A stretch of 43,309 nt of DNA from Campylobacterales bacterium (GCA_016938175.1 JAFGVE010000036.1:1-43309), one strand, 5' to 3'; counted from the stretch's first letter, positions 26,896-34,785 are shown. Translations and numbers: made by a program. The notes: generated by a model from the letters alone, not told the origin.

Positions 26896-27855
26896 ATGGC
26901 AAGTAAAGTAACAGTCATTGGAACAGGTAATTTTGGGTCAACAGTCGCGTTTATTTTAGCTATGCGTGGTTCATGTCATGAAGTTGTACTTCGTGGTAGA
27001 AATCTCGATGTAGCTAAAGGAAAGGCTCTTGACATGTCTCAAGCCGCAAATGCAGCGAGAGAACATACTGTTGTAAGGGCTGCTTCTGGACCAGAAGACA
27101 TGGCTGGAAGTAAAATAGTTGTCATAACAGCGGGAGCACCTAGAACTCCTGGAATGAGTAGAGATGATTTACTCACTAAAAATGCAAAAATTGTAAAGTC
27201 ATATGCTTTGGAAATTAAAGAGTATGCTCCAAATGCAATCGTTATAGTGGTAAGTAATCCACTAGATGTAATGACATATGTTGCTCTTAAATATACTGGC
27301 TTTCCAAGGGAAAGAGTTCTTGGTATGGCAGGAATTTTAGATGCAGCTAGAATGGCACACTTTATTTATGAAAAACTTGGTTATGGAGCAGGGCAGATTC
27401 GTGCTACTGTCATGGGTGGTCATGGTGATACTATGGTACCACTACCAAAATTCACAACTGTTGCAGGTGTACCTATAGATGACCTTTTAGACTCTGAAGA
27501 GATAGGTGATATCGTACAAAAAACAAGAAATGGTGGAGCACAAATTGTAAATCTTCTTGGTGATGGTTCAGCATACTATGCTCCAGCAAAATCAACTGCA
27601 GTGATGGTTGATGCGATTCTTAAAGATACAAAACAAATTCACTCTTGTGCTGTAATGCTCAGAGGTGAATATGGATATAAAGATATGGTCAGTGGTGTTC
27701 CAGTAATGATTGGTGCTGAAGGAGCAGAACAGGTTATTGAAATGACACTTAAAACCCTTCAAAAAACAAGATTTAAAAACTCTGTTGCATCCGTAAAAGA
27801 GATGGTTGACATACTTTATAAAAGTGGATTTTTTGATGAATGTGAGAATAAGTAA
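26896..27855 (+). CDS. mdh: Malate dehydrogenase with NADP-like cofactor signature
   Basis: This LDH-like malate dehydrogenase (319 residues) interconverts malate and oxaloacetate. The glycine-rich loop is GTGNFG at about 9-14. The specificity loop APRTPGMSRDDLL has Arg at the substrate position, which favours malate over lactate. Asp and Arg in LDAARM and the catalytic His in GGHGDTMVPL are present. Unusually, the end of the second beta strand reads LRGRN, with Gly34-Arg35 where NAD enzymes have Asp followed by a hydrophobic residue; loss of the Asp plus an Arg is typical of NADP preference. AAAGGA precedes the ATG. The stop overlaps the next gene's start (TAATG), so the two are coupled. Confidence 0.92.
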   Translation: MASKVTVIGTGNFGSTVAFILAMRGSCHEVVLRGRNLDVAKGKALDMSQAANAAREHTVVRAASGPEDMAGSKIVVITAGAPRTPGMSRDDLLTKNAKIVKSYALEIKEYAPNAIVIVVSNPLDVMTYVALKYTGFPRERVLGMAGILDAARMAHFIYEKLGYGAGQIRATVMGGHGDTMVPLPKFTTVAGVPIDDLLDSEEIGDIVQKTRNGGAQIVNLLGDGSAYYAPAKSTAVMVDAILKDTKQIHSCAVMLRGEYGYKDMVSGVPVMIGAEGAEQVIEMTLKTLQKTRFKNSVASVKEMVDILYKSGFFDECENK

Positions 27856-28802
27856 TGAATGGTAGAAAAGTAGGTATAGTAGGAGCAGGTGCTGTAGGTG
27901 CTACAGCTGCATATACACTAATGATGATGGGAACTTGCCATGAGATAGTTCTCTTTGATATTGCAGAGGGTGTTGCTAAAGGTAAAGCGATTGATATGGC
28001 TCAAGCTTCTTACTATTCAGCACAGCCAACAATCATCACAGCCGCTAAAGATGCAAGTGATATAAAGGATTGTGATATTGTCGTTATAACAGCTGGTGTT
28101 CCACGTAAAGGGGATATGACAAGAGCTGATCTTTTGATGATAAACGCAAAAATCACAAAACAAGTAGTTGAGAATGTTAAAGAGAACTCTCCAGATGCAA
28201 TTATTATTTGTGTTTCAAATCCTCTTGATGTAATGACATATGTAACTAAACAGATTACAGGCTGGGAAAACAATAGAATTATTGGTCTTGCAGGTGCATT
28301 AGATGGTTCTCGCATGGCATACCAAATTCAAAAATTAACAGGATATGCATCACAGCAAACTGGCTCACTTGTAATTGGAGACCATGGAGAGCATATGATT
28401 CCACTTCCGCAAAAAGTTTCAGTTGGTGATATTCCACTCACTCAACTTGTCTCAAAAGAGGATATGGAAGGTATAATAGAACGTACACGTTTTGGCGGAG
28501 CAGAAATTGTTAAGCATCTTGGCACTTCAGGATATTATGGTCCTGGACGTGCCATTGCACATATGGTAGAAGCTATTCTAAATGACTCTAAGTCAATCGT
28601 ATCATGTTGTACGATTTTAGATGGTGAGTATGGATATAGCGATGTGGCTGTTGGTGTTCCAATAGTACTTGGTGCAAAAGGTGTTGAAAAAATAATTGAG
28701 TTAGAATTAGATAAAGACACAAAAGAGAAGTTTGCTGTTTCTGTAAGCTCTATCAAAGACGGTATTACTATTCTTAAAGAAAATAATTTTTTTAATTCTT
28801 AA
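27855..28802 (+). CDS. Second malate (or lactate) dehydrogenase, NAD type
   Basis: This 315-residue paralogue of the preceding enzyme has the same LDH/MDH fold. The Rossmann loop is GAGAVG at about 10-15. Asp35-Ile36 in LFDIAEG is the classical NAD-binding signature. The specificity loop VPRKGDMTRADLL keeps Arg, which suggests malate, but the loop differs from normal MDH (KGDMT for KPGMS), so lactate or another 2-hydroxyacid is possible. Catalytic His is in GDHGEHMIPL, with Asp and Arg in LDGSRM. Its ATG overlaps the last base of the mdh stop, so translation is coupled. Two such enzymes side by side are uncommon and may separate NAD- and NADP-linked malate turnover. Confidence 0.85.
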   Translation: MNGRKVGIVGAGAVGATAAYTLMMMGTCHEIVLFDIAEGVAKGKAIDMAQASYYSAQPTIITAAKDASDIKDCDIVVITAGVPRKGDMTRADLLMINAKITKQVVENVKENSPDAIIICVSNPLDVMTYVTKQITGWENNRIIGLAGALDGSRMAYQIQKLTGYASQQTGSLVIGDHGEHMIPLPQKVSVGDIPLTQLVSKEDMEGIIERTRFGGAEIVKHLGTSGYYGPGRAIAHMVEAILNDSKSIVSCCTILDGEYGYSDVAVGVPIVLGAKGVEKIIELELDKDTKEKFAVSVSSIKDGITILKENNFFNS

Positions 28803-28820
28803 AACTAATTGGAGGTCAAA

Positions 28821-29672
28821 ATGAGAGAAATAGCTTATGAAGAGATTGTGAAGAATGTAAGAGATATTATTATCTACTCGGCTTCAAATCTTCCAGAAGA
28901 TGCATTAAAAGCTATGAAAGAGGCTTATGAAACGGAAAAATCTCCTGTAAGTAGAGAAGTACTTAAACAACTTTTAGAAAATGCTGATATTGCAAGCAGT
29001 GAGGCACGTCCTCTTTGTCAAGATACTGGACTTGCAGTATTTTTTATTAAACTTGGAGAAGATGTTCGTATTACTGGGGGTCTCTTAAAAGATGCTATTA
29101 ATGAAGGAACAGAAAAAGGTTATACAGAAGGGTATTTAAGAGCTTCAACATGTGAACCTTTTTCTCGTGCTAATTTAAAAGACACTGTAGGATATAACCT
29201 TCCTGCAATTATTCATCTTGATATTGTAAAAGGTGATAAAATTGACATTGAATATGCAGCAAAAGGTGGAGGAAGTGAAAACGTTTCTCGTGCAAAAGTA
29301 TTTCCCCCTGCAGCTGGTAAAGATGGTGTAGTAGAATTTGTAAAAGAGTGTATCTCTGATGCAGGTGGAAATCCATGTCCTCCGATTACTATAGGTGTTG
29401 GAATAGGTGGAACTTTTGAAAAAGCTGTAATAAGCTCAAAGCATGCACTTTTTAGAAACTTAGGGACGAAAAATGAAGACCCTGAAATGGATGAACTTGA
29501 ACAAAGAATCCTAGAAGAAGTTAATAAGCTTGGAATTGGTGCTATGGGTATGGGTGGTACTAAAACTGCACTTGCTGTGCATATTGAATCAAACCCTTGT
29601 CATATTGCTTCACTTCCTGTTTCTGTAAACGTACAGTGCCACAGTTCACGTCATACACACATCACCATATAA
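28821..29672 (+). CDS. fumA: Fumarate hydratase class I, alpha subunit
   Basis: This is the N-terminal half of a [4Fe-4S] fumarase that interconverts fumarate and malate; the beta subunit is the next gene. Cluster ligands are visible in ARPLCQDTGLAVFF, in STCEPFSRANLKD and in GGNPCPPITIGVGIGG. The 283-residue length fits the split form found in Campylobacterota and archaea. The ATG at 28821 is chosen because GGAGG lies five bases upstream; a TTG at 28809 is possible but unsupported. The last residues, CHSSRHTHITI, are typical of the subunit. It lies 18 bases after the second dehydrogenase and belongs to the same operon. Confidence 0.93.
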   Translation: MREIAYEEIVKNVRDIIIYSASNLPEDALKAMKEAYETEKSPVSREVLKQLLENADIASSEARPLCQDTGLAVFFIKLGEDVRITGGLLKDAINEGTEKGYTEGYLRASTCEPFSRANLKDTVGYNLPAIIHLDIVKGDKIDIEYAAKGGGSENVSRAKVFPPAAGKDGVVEFVKECISDAGGNPCPPITIGVGIGGTFEKAVISSKHALFRNLGTKNEDPEMDELEQRILEEVNKLGIGAMGMGGTKTALAVHIESNPCHIASLPVSVNVQCHSSRHTHITI

Positions 29673-29682
29673 GGAGTAGGGT

Positions 29683-30240
29683 ATGAGTCAAGTATATCAT
29701 TTAACAACTCCACTCAGTGAAGAGACTACAAGAAGTCTCAAAGCAGGTGACATTGTCTATTTAAGTGGTGTCATCTATACTGCTAGAGATGCCGCACATA
29801 AAAAACTTGTAGATTTAATTGAAGCAGGTGAAGAACTCCCTTTTGATTTAGAGGGAAGTGTGATTTATTTCGTTGGACCAACACCACCAAAGCCAGGTGA
29901 TCCTATTGGAAGTGCTGGACCTACAACAAGCTATCGTATGGATAGCTACTCTCCAACAATGCTAAAAAATGGTTCTAAAGGCATGATAGGAAAAGGGAAA
30001 CGTTCTCAAGAAGTCAAAGATGCTTGTAAAGAGTACGGTGGAATCTACTTTGGAGCAACTGGTGGTGCAGGGGCATTACTGGGTAAGCAAATTCGCTCTG
30101 CCGAAGTAATTGCTTACCCAGAGCTTGGTCCAGAGGCTGTAAGAAAACTTACTGTTGAGGACTTCCCAGTTACTGTAGTAAACGATACATACGGAAATGA
30201 CCTTTATCAAATGGGTCGTGAACAGTACGAAGTAAAGTAA
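29683..30240 (+). CDS. fumB: Fumarate hydratase class I, beta subunit
   Basis: This is the C-terminal half of class I fumarase, equivalent to the end of E. coli FumA, of 185 residues. It contains the swivel-like domain with GDIVYLSGVIYTARDAAHKK, YFVGPTPPKPGDPIGSAGPT, GKGKRSQEVKDACKEYGGIY, FGATGGAGALLGK and the end AYPELGPEAVRKL. It makes the active site together with the alpha subunit encoded 10 bases upstream. AAGGAGTAGGGT precedes the ATG. Confidence 0.93.
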   Translation: MSQVYHLTTPLSEETTRSLKAGDIVYLSGVIYTARDAAHKKLVDLIEAGEELPFDLEGSVIYFVGPTPPKPGDPIGSAGPTTSYRMDSYSPTMLKNGSKGMIGKGKRSQEVKDACKEYGGIYFGATGGAGALLGKQIRSAEVIAYPELGPEAVRKLTVEDFPVTVVNDTYGNDLYQMGREQYEVK

Positions 30241-30271
30241 GAATTCCAACTTAATTAAGGAGATAATATAT

Positions 30272-31444
30272 ATGAATGTACACGAATATCAAGCAAAACA
30301 AATATTTGCTAAATATGGCGTTCCAACGCCAAAAGGTATAATGGCGCTAAGCGTAGCTGAAGCGGTAACCGCAGCGGAAACGCTTGGTGGGCCAATATGG
30401 GTTGTAAAAGCACAAATCCATGCTGGTGGACGTGGTCTTGGTGGTGGTGTTAAACTTGCTAAATCTTTAGAAGAGGTTGAGCAACTTGCAAATGAAATTC
30501 TTGGAATGACACTAGTTACTCACCAAACTGGCCCAGAAGGTAAACTTGTTCAAAAGCTTTACATTGAAGATGGTGCAGACATTAAAGATGAGTTTTATCT
30601 TTCTGTAGTTTTAGATAGAAAAAGAGAAATGCCAATCATAATGGCTTCTACTGAAGGTGGTATGGAGATTGAGACAGTTGCAGAAGAATCTCCTGAAAAA
30701 ATTGTTGTTGTTCCAGTTGACCCAGCTATAGGCTTCCAAGGCTTTCATGGTCGTGAGTTAGCATTTGGTCTTGGGATTACAGATAAAGACGAACAAAAAA
30801 ATATTATCTCTTTTGCAGAAAAGCTTTTTAAACTTTATATGGAAAATGATGCAGAGATGATTGAAATTAATCCACTAGTAAGAACAGGTTCTGGTGAATT
30901 CTTAGCACTTGATGGAAAAATGGGATTTGACAACTCTGCACTTAAGAGAAATCCTGATATCGCTAGAATGAGAGATTTGAGTGAAGAGGATCCAGATGAA
31001 GTGGAAGCTGCAAAATATGGTCTTTCATATGTAGCACTTGATGGTGAAATCGGTTGTATGGTTAACGGTGCTGGTCTTGCTATGGGAACTATGGATACAA
31101 TTAACCACATGGGTGGTACACCTGCAAACTTTCTTGATGTTGGTGGTTCAGCAAATGCTGAGACTGTTGCAAAAGGTTTTGAGATTATTCTTAAAAACCC
31201 AAATGTTAAAGCTATTTTCGTAAATATTTTCGGTGGTATTGTAAGATGTGACCGTATCGCAAATGGTATTATTGAAGCGACAAAAATTACAGATGTAAAT
31301 GTACCAGTTGTAGTTCGTCTTGATGGAACAAATGCTCCTGAAGCAGCGGAAATTCTTAAAGGTGCAAACATTTCTAACTTAATAGTTGCAAGTAATTTAG
31401 GTGATGGTGCAGCAAAAGCAGTAGCTGCAGCAAAGGGAGAGTAA
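30272..31444 (+). CDS. sucC: Succinyl-CoA synthetase, beta subunit
   Basis: This 390-residue ATP-grasp subunit of succinate-CoA ligase starts MNVHEYQAKQIFAKYGVPTP. It contains VVKAQIHAGGRGLGGGVK in the grasp domain, MIEINPLVRTG for metal binding and IFVNIFGGIVRCD near the CoA ligase domain. With SucD it links succinate, CoA and ATP to succinyl-CoA, which in the reductive TCA cycle runs towards succinyl-CoA. AAGGAGATAAT precedes the ATG. It lies five bases upstream of sucD. Confidence 0.97.
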   Translation: MNVHEYQAKQIFAKYGVPTPKGIMALSVAEAVTAAETLGGPIWVVKAQIHAGGRGLGGGVKLAKSLEEVEQLANEILGMTLVTHQTGPEGKLVQKLYIEDGADIKDEFYLSVVLDRKREMPIIMASTEGGMEIETVAEESPEKIVVVPVDPAIGFQGFHGRELAFGLGITDKDEQKNIISFAEKLFKLYMENDAEMIEINPLVRTGSGEFLALDGKMGFDNSALKRNPDIARMRDLSEEDPDEVEAAKYGLSYVALDGEIGCMVNGAGLAMGTMDTINHMGGTPANFLDVGGSANAETVAKGFEIILKNPNVKAIFVNIFGGIVRCDRIANGIIEATKITDVNVPVVVRLDGTNAPEAAEILKGANISNLIVASNLGDGAAKAVAAAKGE

Positions 31445-31449
31445 TTTAG

Positions 31450-32322
31450 ATGTCAATTTTAGTAAATAAAGATACAAAAGTAATCGTTCAAGGTTTTACA
31501 GGGAAAGAGGGTTCTTTCCACGCTGAGCAGTGTATAGCATATGGCACTAATATCGTTGGTGGTGTTACACCAAATAAAGGTGGTCAAGAGCACCTTGGTA
31601 AACCTGTATTTGACACTGTAGCACAAGCTGTAAAAGCAACTGGTGCTACTGTTTCTATGATTTTTGTTCCACCTGCTTTCGTTGGTGATGCTGTTATGGA
31701 AGCTGCTGAGGCTGGAATTGAGCTTGCAGTTATCATTACTGAGGGTGCACCTGTAAGAGATATGCAGATGGCTAAAGCACACGCTACAAAACATGGTATG
31801 AAAACACTTGGGCCAAACTGTCCTGGAATTATCACTGCAGAAGAGTGTAAAATCGGAATTATGCCTGGTATGATTTTCAAAAAAGGAAATGTAGGGCTTA
31901 TCTCTAAGTCTGGAACACTTACTTACGAAGGAACAAATCAAGTTGTACAAGAAGGTTTTGGTATTACTACAGCTGTAGGTATTGGTGGAGACCCAATTAT
32001 CGGTCTTTCATATAACCAACTTCTTCCAATGTTTGAAGCTGATCCAGAAACAGAATGTATTGTAATGATTGGTGAAATCGGTGGAGATCTTGAGATCCAA
32101 GCTGCTAAATTAATTAAAGAGAAAGTTACAAAACCTGTTGTTGCATTTATCGCAGGTCAAACAGCACCTAAAGGTAAAACTATGGGACACGCTGGTGCTA
32201 TCGTTTCTGGTTCTGCTGGAACAGCAGCCGAAAAAATGGCTGCTCTTAAAGCTGCTGGTGTAAAAGTTGTTGTTTCACCAGCTGAAATTGGTAAAGCAGT
32301 AGCAGAAGTTCTAAAGAAATAA
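31450..32322 (+). CDS. sucD: Succinyl-CoA synthetase, alpha subunit
   Basis: This 290-residue subunit carries the CoA-binding Rossmann domain ([31 protein letters not shown]) and the phospho-histidine in [36 protein letters not shown] is the usual middle motif. It pairs with SucC, encoded directly upstream. In Campylobacter the oorDABC genes follow sucD; here a small HMA-domain gene follows after a single base. Confidence 0.97.
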   Translation: MSILVNKDTKVIVQGFTGKEGSFHAEQCIAYGTNIVGGVTPNKGGQEHLGKPVFDTVAQAVKATGATVSMIFVPPAFVGDAVMEAAEAGIELAVIITEGAPVRDMQMAKAHATKHGMKTLGPNCPGIITAEECKIGIMPGMIFKKGNVGLISKSGTLTYEGTNQVVQEGFGITTAVGIGGDPIIGLSYNQLLPMFEADPETECIVMIGEIGGDLEIQAAKLIKEKVTKPVVAFIAGQTAPKGKTMGHAGAIVSGSAGTAAEKMAALKAAGVKVVVSPAEIGKAVAEVLKK

Positions 32323-32323
32323 C

Positions 32324-32623
32324 ATGTTACAGACTTTCGAGGTAGCTAATATTCGTTGTGGGGGTTGTGCATCAACAATAAGAACGGCTCTTGATGATGC
32401 TGGCTTTAACAATGTTAAAGTAGACTTATTGTCTGAACCTCGAAAGGTAAGTGCAGATATACATGATGATAAAGAACTAGAACGTTTCAAAAAAGTTCTT
32501 AGAGATCATGGATATCCTTTAGTCGATGAAGCAATTGGTCTTCTTGACTCGGCTACACTTAAAGCAAAAAGCTTTGTGTCTTGTGCTGTAGGAAAATTCA
32601 GTACAGAAGAAGAGAAAAAGTAA
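32324..32623 (+). CDS. Heavy-metal-associated (HMA) domain protein
   Basis: This 99-residue cytoplasmic protein has a CopZ/Atx1-type ferredoxin-like fold in the first 66 residues (LQTFEVANIRCGGCASTIRT). The metal-binding motif is CGGC; the usual Met before it is Ile-Arg. The pattern of helix and strand (NNVKVDLLSEPRKVSADI, FKKVLRDHGYPL) fits. A C-terminal tail of about 30 residues with one more Cys (KSFVSCAVGKF) is unusual for plain copper chaperones. The start is one base after the sucD stop, so it is probably coupled to sucD. It may carry copper or another soft metal. Its reason for sitting in a TCA operon is not clear. Confidence 0.8.
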   Translation: MLQTFEVANIRCGGCASTIRTALDDAGFNNVKVDLLSEPRKVSADIHDDKELERFKKVLRDHGYPLVDEAIGLLDSATLKAKSFVSCAVGKFSTEEEKK

Positions 32624-32625
32624 TT

Positions 32626-32654
32626 AAAAGCAGCTAATATAGCTGCTTTTTTTT
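32626..32654 (+). terminator. Terminator of the TCA operon
   Basis: A perfect 10-bp stem, AAAAGCAGCT / AGCTGCTTTT with a 5-base loop, followed by further T residues. It lies between convergent genes and probably acts for both, because the minus strand also shows a T-rich run after the stem. Confidence 0.9.
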
Positions 32655-32685
32655 ATTTATATATTTAATATTAATTAGTATCTAA

Positions 32686-33306
32686 TTATTCAGAACGTAT
32701 ACTTTCCCAGAAAAAATCTAAATGTTTTTCAAACTGTGTTGCTAATGTATTAGTCGAATTATTATCAAAACGTAATAGGGTAACCTGTAAACGAATATAG
32801 AATAGGGTAGAAAGGTATTCATATGCAGCAATCATAGGATCTGCTGAACGTATAAGAGAGTTCTGCATCATTATAAAAAAACCTTCTGAAAGCAGTTTAA
32901 TATTTTTTTGATGAAATTCACTCATAAACTGCTCTCTAAGCTCTTGATTTTGTAAAAGCTCTATCATGAGTAATCTAAACATATTTTCATTCCTTTTATC
33001 AAATGTAAGCATCTTATATTGCATAGTAAACTTTTGCAAAAATGGTTTGCCTCTCCGCGCTAATTCTCGAATTTCTTCTTCACTAATAGAAAAGGGCGAA
33101 GAGAATATTTCCTTAGCTACCTCTAAAAATATTTCTTCTTTATTTTTAAAATGATTATAAAGAGCACTCTCTCTAATACCAACTTCAGAGGCAATTTTTC
33201 GTACACTTGCACCCTTATATCCTAATTCAGAAAACAGTTTTGTTGCTGTTTTAAGTATTTTATCTCTGGTGCCACTTCCTTTCACAAAATCCCTATTTTC
33301 AGGCAT
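32686..33306 (-). CDS. TetR family transcriptional regulator
   Basis: This 206-residue regulator has a helix-turn-helix at about 15-60: TRDKILKTATKLFSELGYKG, then ASVRKIASEVGIRESALYNHF with the KNKEEIF tail, all classical TetR. The C-terminal ligand domain (about 65-206) is helical and not diagnostic; such proteins often control efflux pumps or fatty acid genes. Upstream lie three copies of a 16-bp palindrome, one within its own promoter, so it most likely represses itself. No efflux or enzyme gene is divergent from it; the neighbour is rnpB. Its targets are therefore probably elsewhere. Confidence 0.92.
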   Translation of the reverse strand: MPENRDFVKGSGTRDKILKTATKLFSELGYKGASVRKIASEVGIRESALYNHFKNKEEIFLEVAKEIFSSPFSISEEEIRELARRGKPFLQKFTMQYKMLTFDKRNENMFRLLMIELLQNQELREQFMSEFHQKNIKLLSEGFFIMMQNSLIRSADPMIAAYEYLSTLFYIRLQVTLLRFDNNSTNTLATQFEKHLDFFWESIRSE

Positions 33307-33342
33307 TTTAGCTCCTTATGAAGATTTATTAATATGAATATA

Positions 33343-33348
33343 ATTATA
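33343..33348 (-). promoter_or_regulatory. -10 box of tetR
   Basis: TATAAT read on the minus strand, 37 bases before the tetR start codon. The first operator begins two bases upstream of it, in the spacer. Confidence 0.55.
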
Positions 33349-33349
33349 T

Positions 33350-33365
33350 ATGAACAGTTGTTAAT
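33350..33365. promoter_or_regulatory. TetR operator 1
   Basis: ATGAAC-AGTT-GTTAAT, first of three related 16-bp palindromes whose starts are exactly 32 bases apart. Confidence 0.7.
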
Positions 33366-33381
33366 TTCACCTTATGTGAAT

Positions 33382-33397
33382 ATGAACGGTTGTTCAT
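33382..33397. promoter_or_regulatory. TetR operator 2 (perfect arms)
   Basis: ATGAAC-GGTT-GTTCAT, with perfect 6-bp arms; the central copy of the array. A further small inverted repeat, TTCAC-CTTAT-GTGAA (33366-33380), lies between copies 1 and 2. Confidence 0.75.
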
Positions 33398-33413
33398 AAA
33401 TACAATTATACAA

Positions 33414-33429
33414 ATGAACACTTGTTAAC
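33414..33429. promoter_or_regulatory. TetR operator 3
   Basis: ATGAAC-ACTT-GTTAAC, third copy. It ends 35 bases before the rnpB -10 box, so the bound protein would sit close behind RNA polymerase at that promoter. Confidence 0.7.
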
Positions 33430-33463
33430 AATATAAATAAATACAACTAAAAGTAAAATTGGG

Positions 33464-33469
33464 TATTAT
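33464..33469 (+). promoter_or_regulatory. -10 box of rnpB
   Basis: TATTAT ending six bases before the first base of the P1 stem of rnpB. Confidence 0.6.
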
Positions 33470-33474
33470 TTGAC

Positions 33475-33797
33475 AGCATAAGAGGGTAGTGACTTGAAAG
33501 ATTTCAAGAGGAAAGTCCGAGCTGCTGTAAGACAGTGTTCCATTTAACAAATGGCCGTAGTAATACGAGGGAAAGTGCAACAGAAAATAGACTTCCATAC
33601 TTTTGTATGGTAAAGGTGAAAAGGTAGTGTAAGAGACTACCAGTCTTTATGGCAACATAAAGAGCTTGTAAACCCAACATGGCAGCAAGAAGCAGATGGT
33701 TAGCGTCTTACATTGCTATTGCTTCGCTAGAGACGTAATGTAAATTATGTAGTAGATTAATGCTACCAAAACAAAACTCGGCTTACATCTTATGCTA
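33475..33797 (+). ncRNA. rnpB: RNase P RNA, bacterial type A
   Basis: This is the catalytic RNA of RNase P, which trims tRNA 5' leaders. The P4 region GAGGAAAGTCCGAGCT is at about 33510-33525, with its partner near the end (ACAAAACTCGGCTTAC). ATACGAGGGAAAGTGCAACAG and GCAACATAAAGAGC are conserved core parts. The ends are set by stem P1: AGCATAAGA (33475-33483) pairs with TCTTATGCT (33788-33796). A -10 box lies six bases upstream. The length of about 320 nt is normal for the phylum. Confidence 0.93.
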
Positions 33798-33810
33798 CAA
33801 GGATTTATAT

Positions 33811-34443
33811 ATGAAAACAAAAGTACTCTTTACATTACCCTTGTTTTTATTTTTAAGTGCCTGTACAACTGCCCAGCTCGCTTTTAATCAAGAAAATATC
33901 ACTATCACAGACAATTCTAATAAAAAGCAAATAATTACAACTAATCTTATCTATGAAGATTATTTAAAATTATCTAATATGAAAATTAAATATGGCGTAG
34001 TAAAGTTTGATAATGGTGCCATTGCTGTACTTGAAGAACTTTCCCCCAATAGTGAGTACATGTTTGATGGAAGCGTCTCTAAAACTGTATTAATAGGTTT
34101 TAATAACTATTTCTATGAAAAAGTTAATTCAGTAGGAAATATAAACTTCTTTGTTTTAAAAGAGAAATCAAACAGTACAATATTATATTTGACTCTTTAT
34201 AATAGAAATAAAAAAGATATGAAACTCATATATACTGATAATAAAAATCTTTTTGATACTATTCAAAAAAAATTTAATATAGATGATAAATTAATAAAGA
34301 GTGAAGAAGCATCTAACAAGATAATTATTGATACAACAAAGCAAAATGCAAAGAGATTCATTCAAACTAACTGGAGTGAGAAGAATTTAATTCTTGATGG
34401 ATTACTAAAACAAAGATATACAATGCCCAAAATAGTGCATTGA
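33811..34443 (+). CDS. Putative lipoprotein
   Basis: This 210-residue protein has a signal peptide and lipobox (LFLSAC, Cys18), so it should be lipid-anchored in the periplasm or outer membrane. The mature part is Asn- and Lys-rich, with alternating beta strands and no recognised domain. The ATG at 33811 is preferred over the upstream in-frame ATG at 33760, which lies inside rnpB and would bury the signal peptide. AAGG at 33799-33802 serves as ribosome binding site, directly after the rnpB 3' end, and no promoter is visible in between. The message may therefore come from rnpB read-through. Function is unknown. Confidence 0.7.
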   Translation: MKTKVLFTLPLFLFLSACTTAQLAFNQENITITDNSNKKQIITTNLIYEDYLKLSNMKIKYGVVKFDNGAIAVLEELSPNSEYMFDGSVSKTVLIGFNNYFYEKVNSVGNINFFVLKEKSNSTILYLTLYNRNKKDMKLIYTDNKNLFDTIQKKFNIDDKLIKSEEASNKIIIDTTKQNAKRFIQTNWSEKNLILDGLLKQRYTMPKIVH

Positions 34444-34485
34444 TATTTTCAAGAGAATTTACATTATGTTAACCAAGGAGTTTAT

Positions 34486-34695
34486 TTGTCCTCAAAAGAA
34501 GATTTAATTAATGATATTCAAAACTTATTGAACACCTATGAAGGAATACATAAGACTGCTATCAATCCTGCCTTATTAGAGTTTATGGATGAAGGGACTT
34601 TAAAAAATATTATAGGCTCTTTATTGGATCAGAAAGAACAACTACAAGATTCAAATATACAATGGCTAGAGCAATTTAAGTCCAACAAAGAATAA
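34486..34695 (+). CDS. Small hypothetical protein
   Basis: This helical 69-residue protein starts at a TTG with an excellent AAGGAG five bases upstream. It is acidic, with two predicted helices (KEDLINDIQNLLNTYEGIHK and DEGTLKNIIGSLLDQKEQLQ) and no Cys or membrane segment. The family is not recognised. It follows the lipoprotein gene by 42 bases and precedes the response regulator gene, from which it is separated by an inverted repeat and a promoter. Confidence 0.65.
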   Translation: MSSKEDLINDIQNLLNTYEGIHKTAINPALLEFMDEGTLKNIIGSLLDQKEQLQDSNIQWLEQFKSNKE

Positions 34696-34702
34696 TATGA
34701 AT

Positions 34703-34743
34703 ATATATTAACAATACTGCTTTGTTTGTTATTGTTAATATAT
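34703..34743. promoter_or_regulatory. Inverted repeat abutting the response regulator promoter
   Basis: ATATATTAACAATA and TATTGTTAATATAT form perfect 14-bp arms around a 13-base spacer. The right arm ends five bases before the -10 box at 34749. It could be a terminator stem for the small gene upstream, though no T tract follows, or an operator for the ribbon-helix-helix response regulator. Confidence 0.55.
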
Positions 34744-34748
34744 TACTG

Positions 34749-34754
34749 TATAAT
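34749..34754 (+). promoter_or_regulatory. -10 box of the response regulator gene
   Basis: TATAAT, 31 bases before the ATG at 34786. Confidence 0.6.
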
Positions 34755-34785
34755 TACGGCTAAATTACAATTTAGGAATTTAATA

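Noticed and set aside
30835..31371. 178-codon minus-strand frame inside sucC
   Set aside because: Same reason; product is Ser/Pro/Ile-rich without motif.
31459..31950. 163-codon minus-strand frame inside sucD
   Set aside because: sucD is unambiguous; the antisense frame arises from biased codon use.
33760..33810. Longer lipoprotein start at 33760
   Set aside because: Lies inside rnpB and would bury the signal peptide and lipobox.
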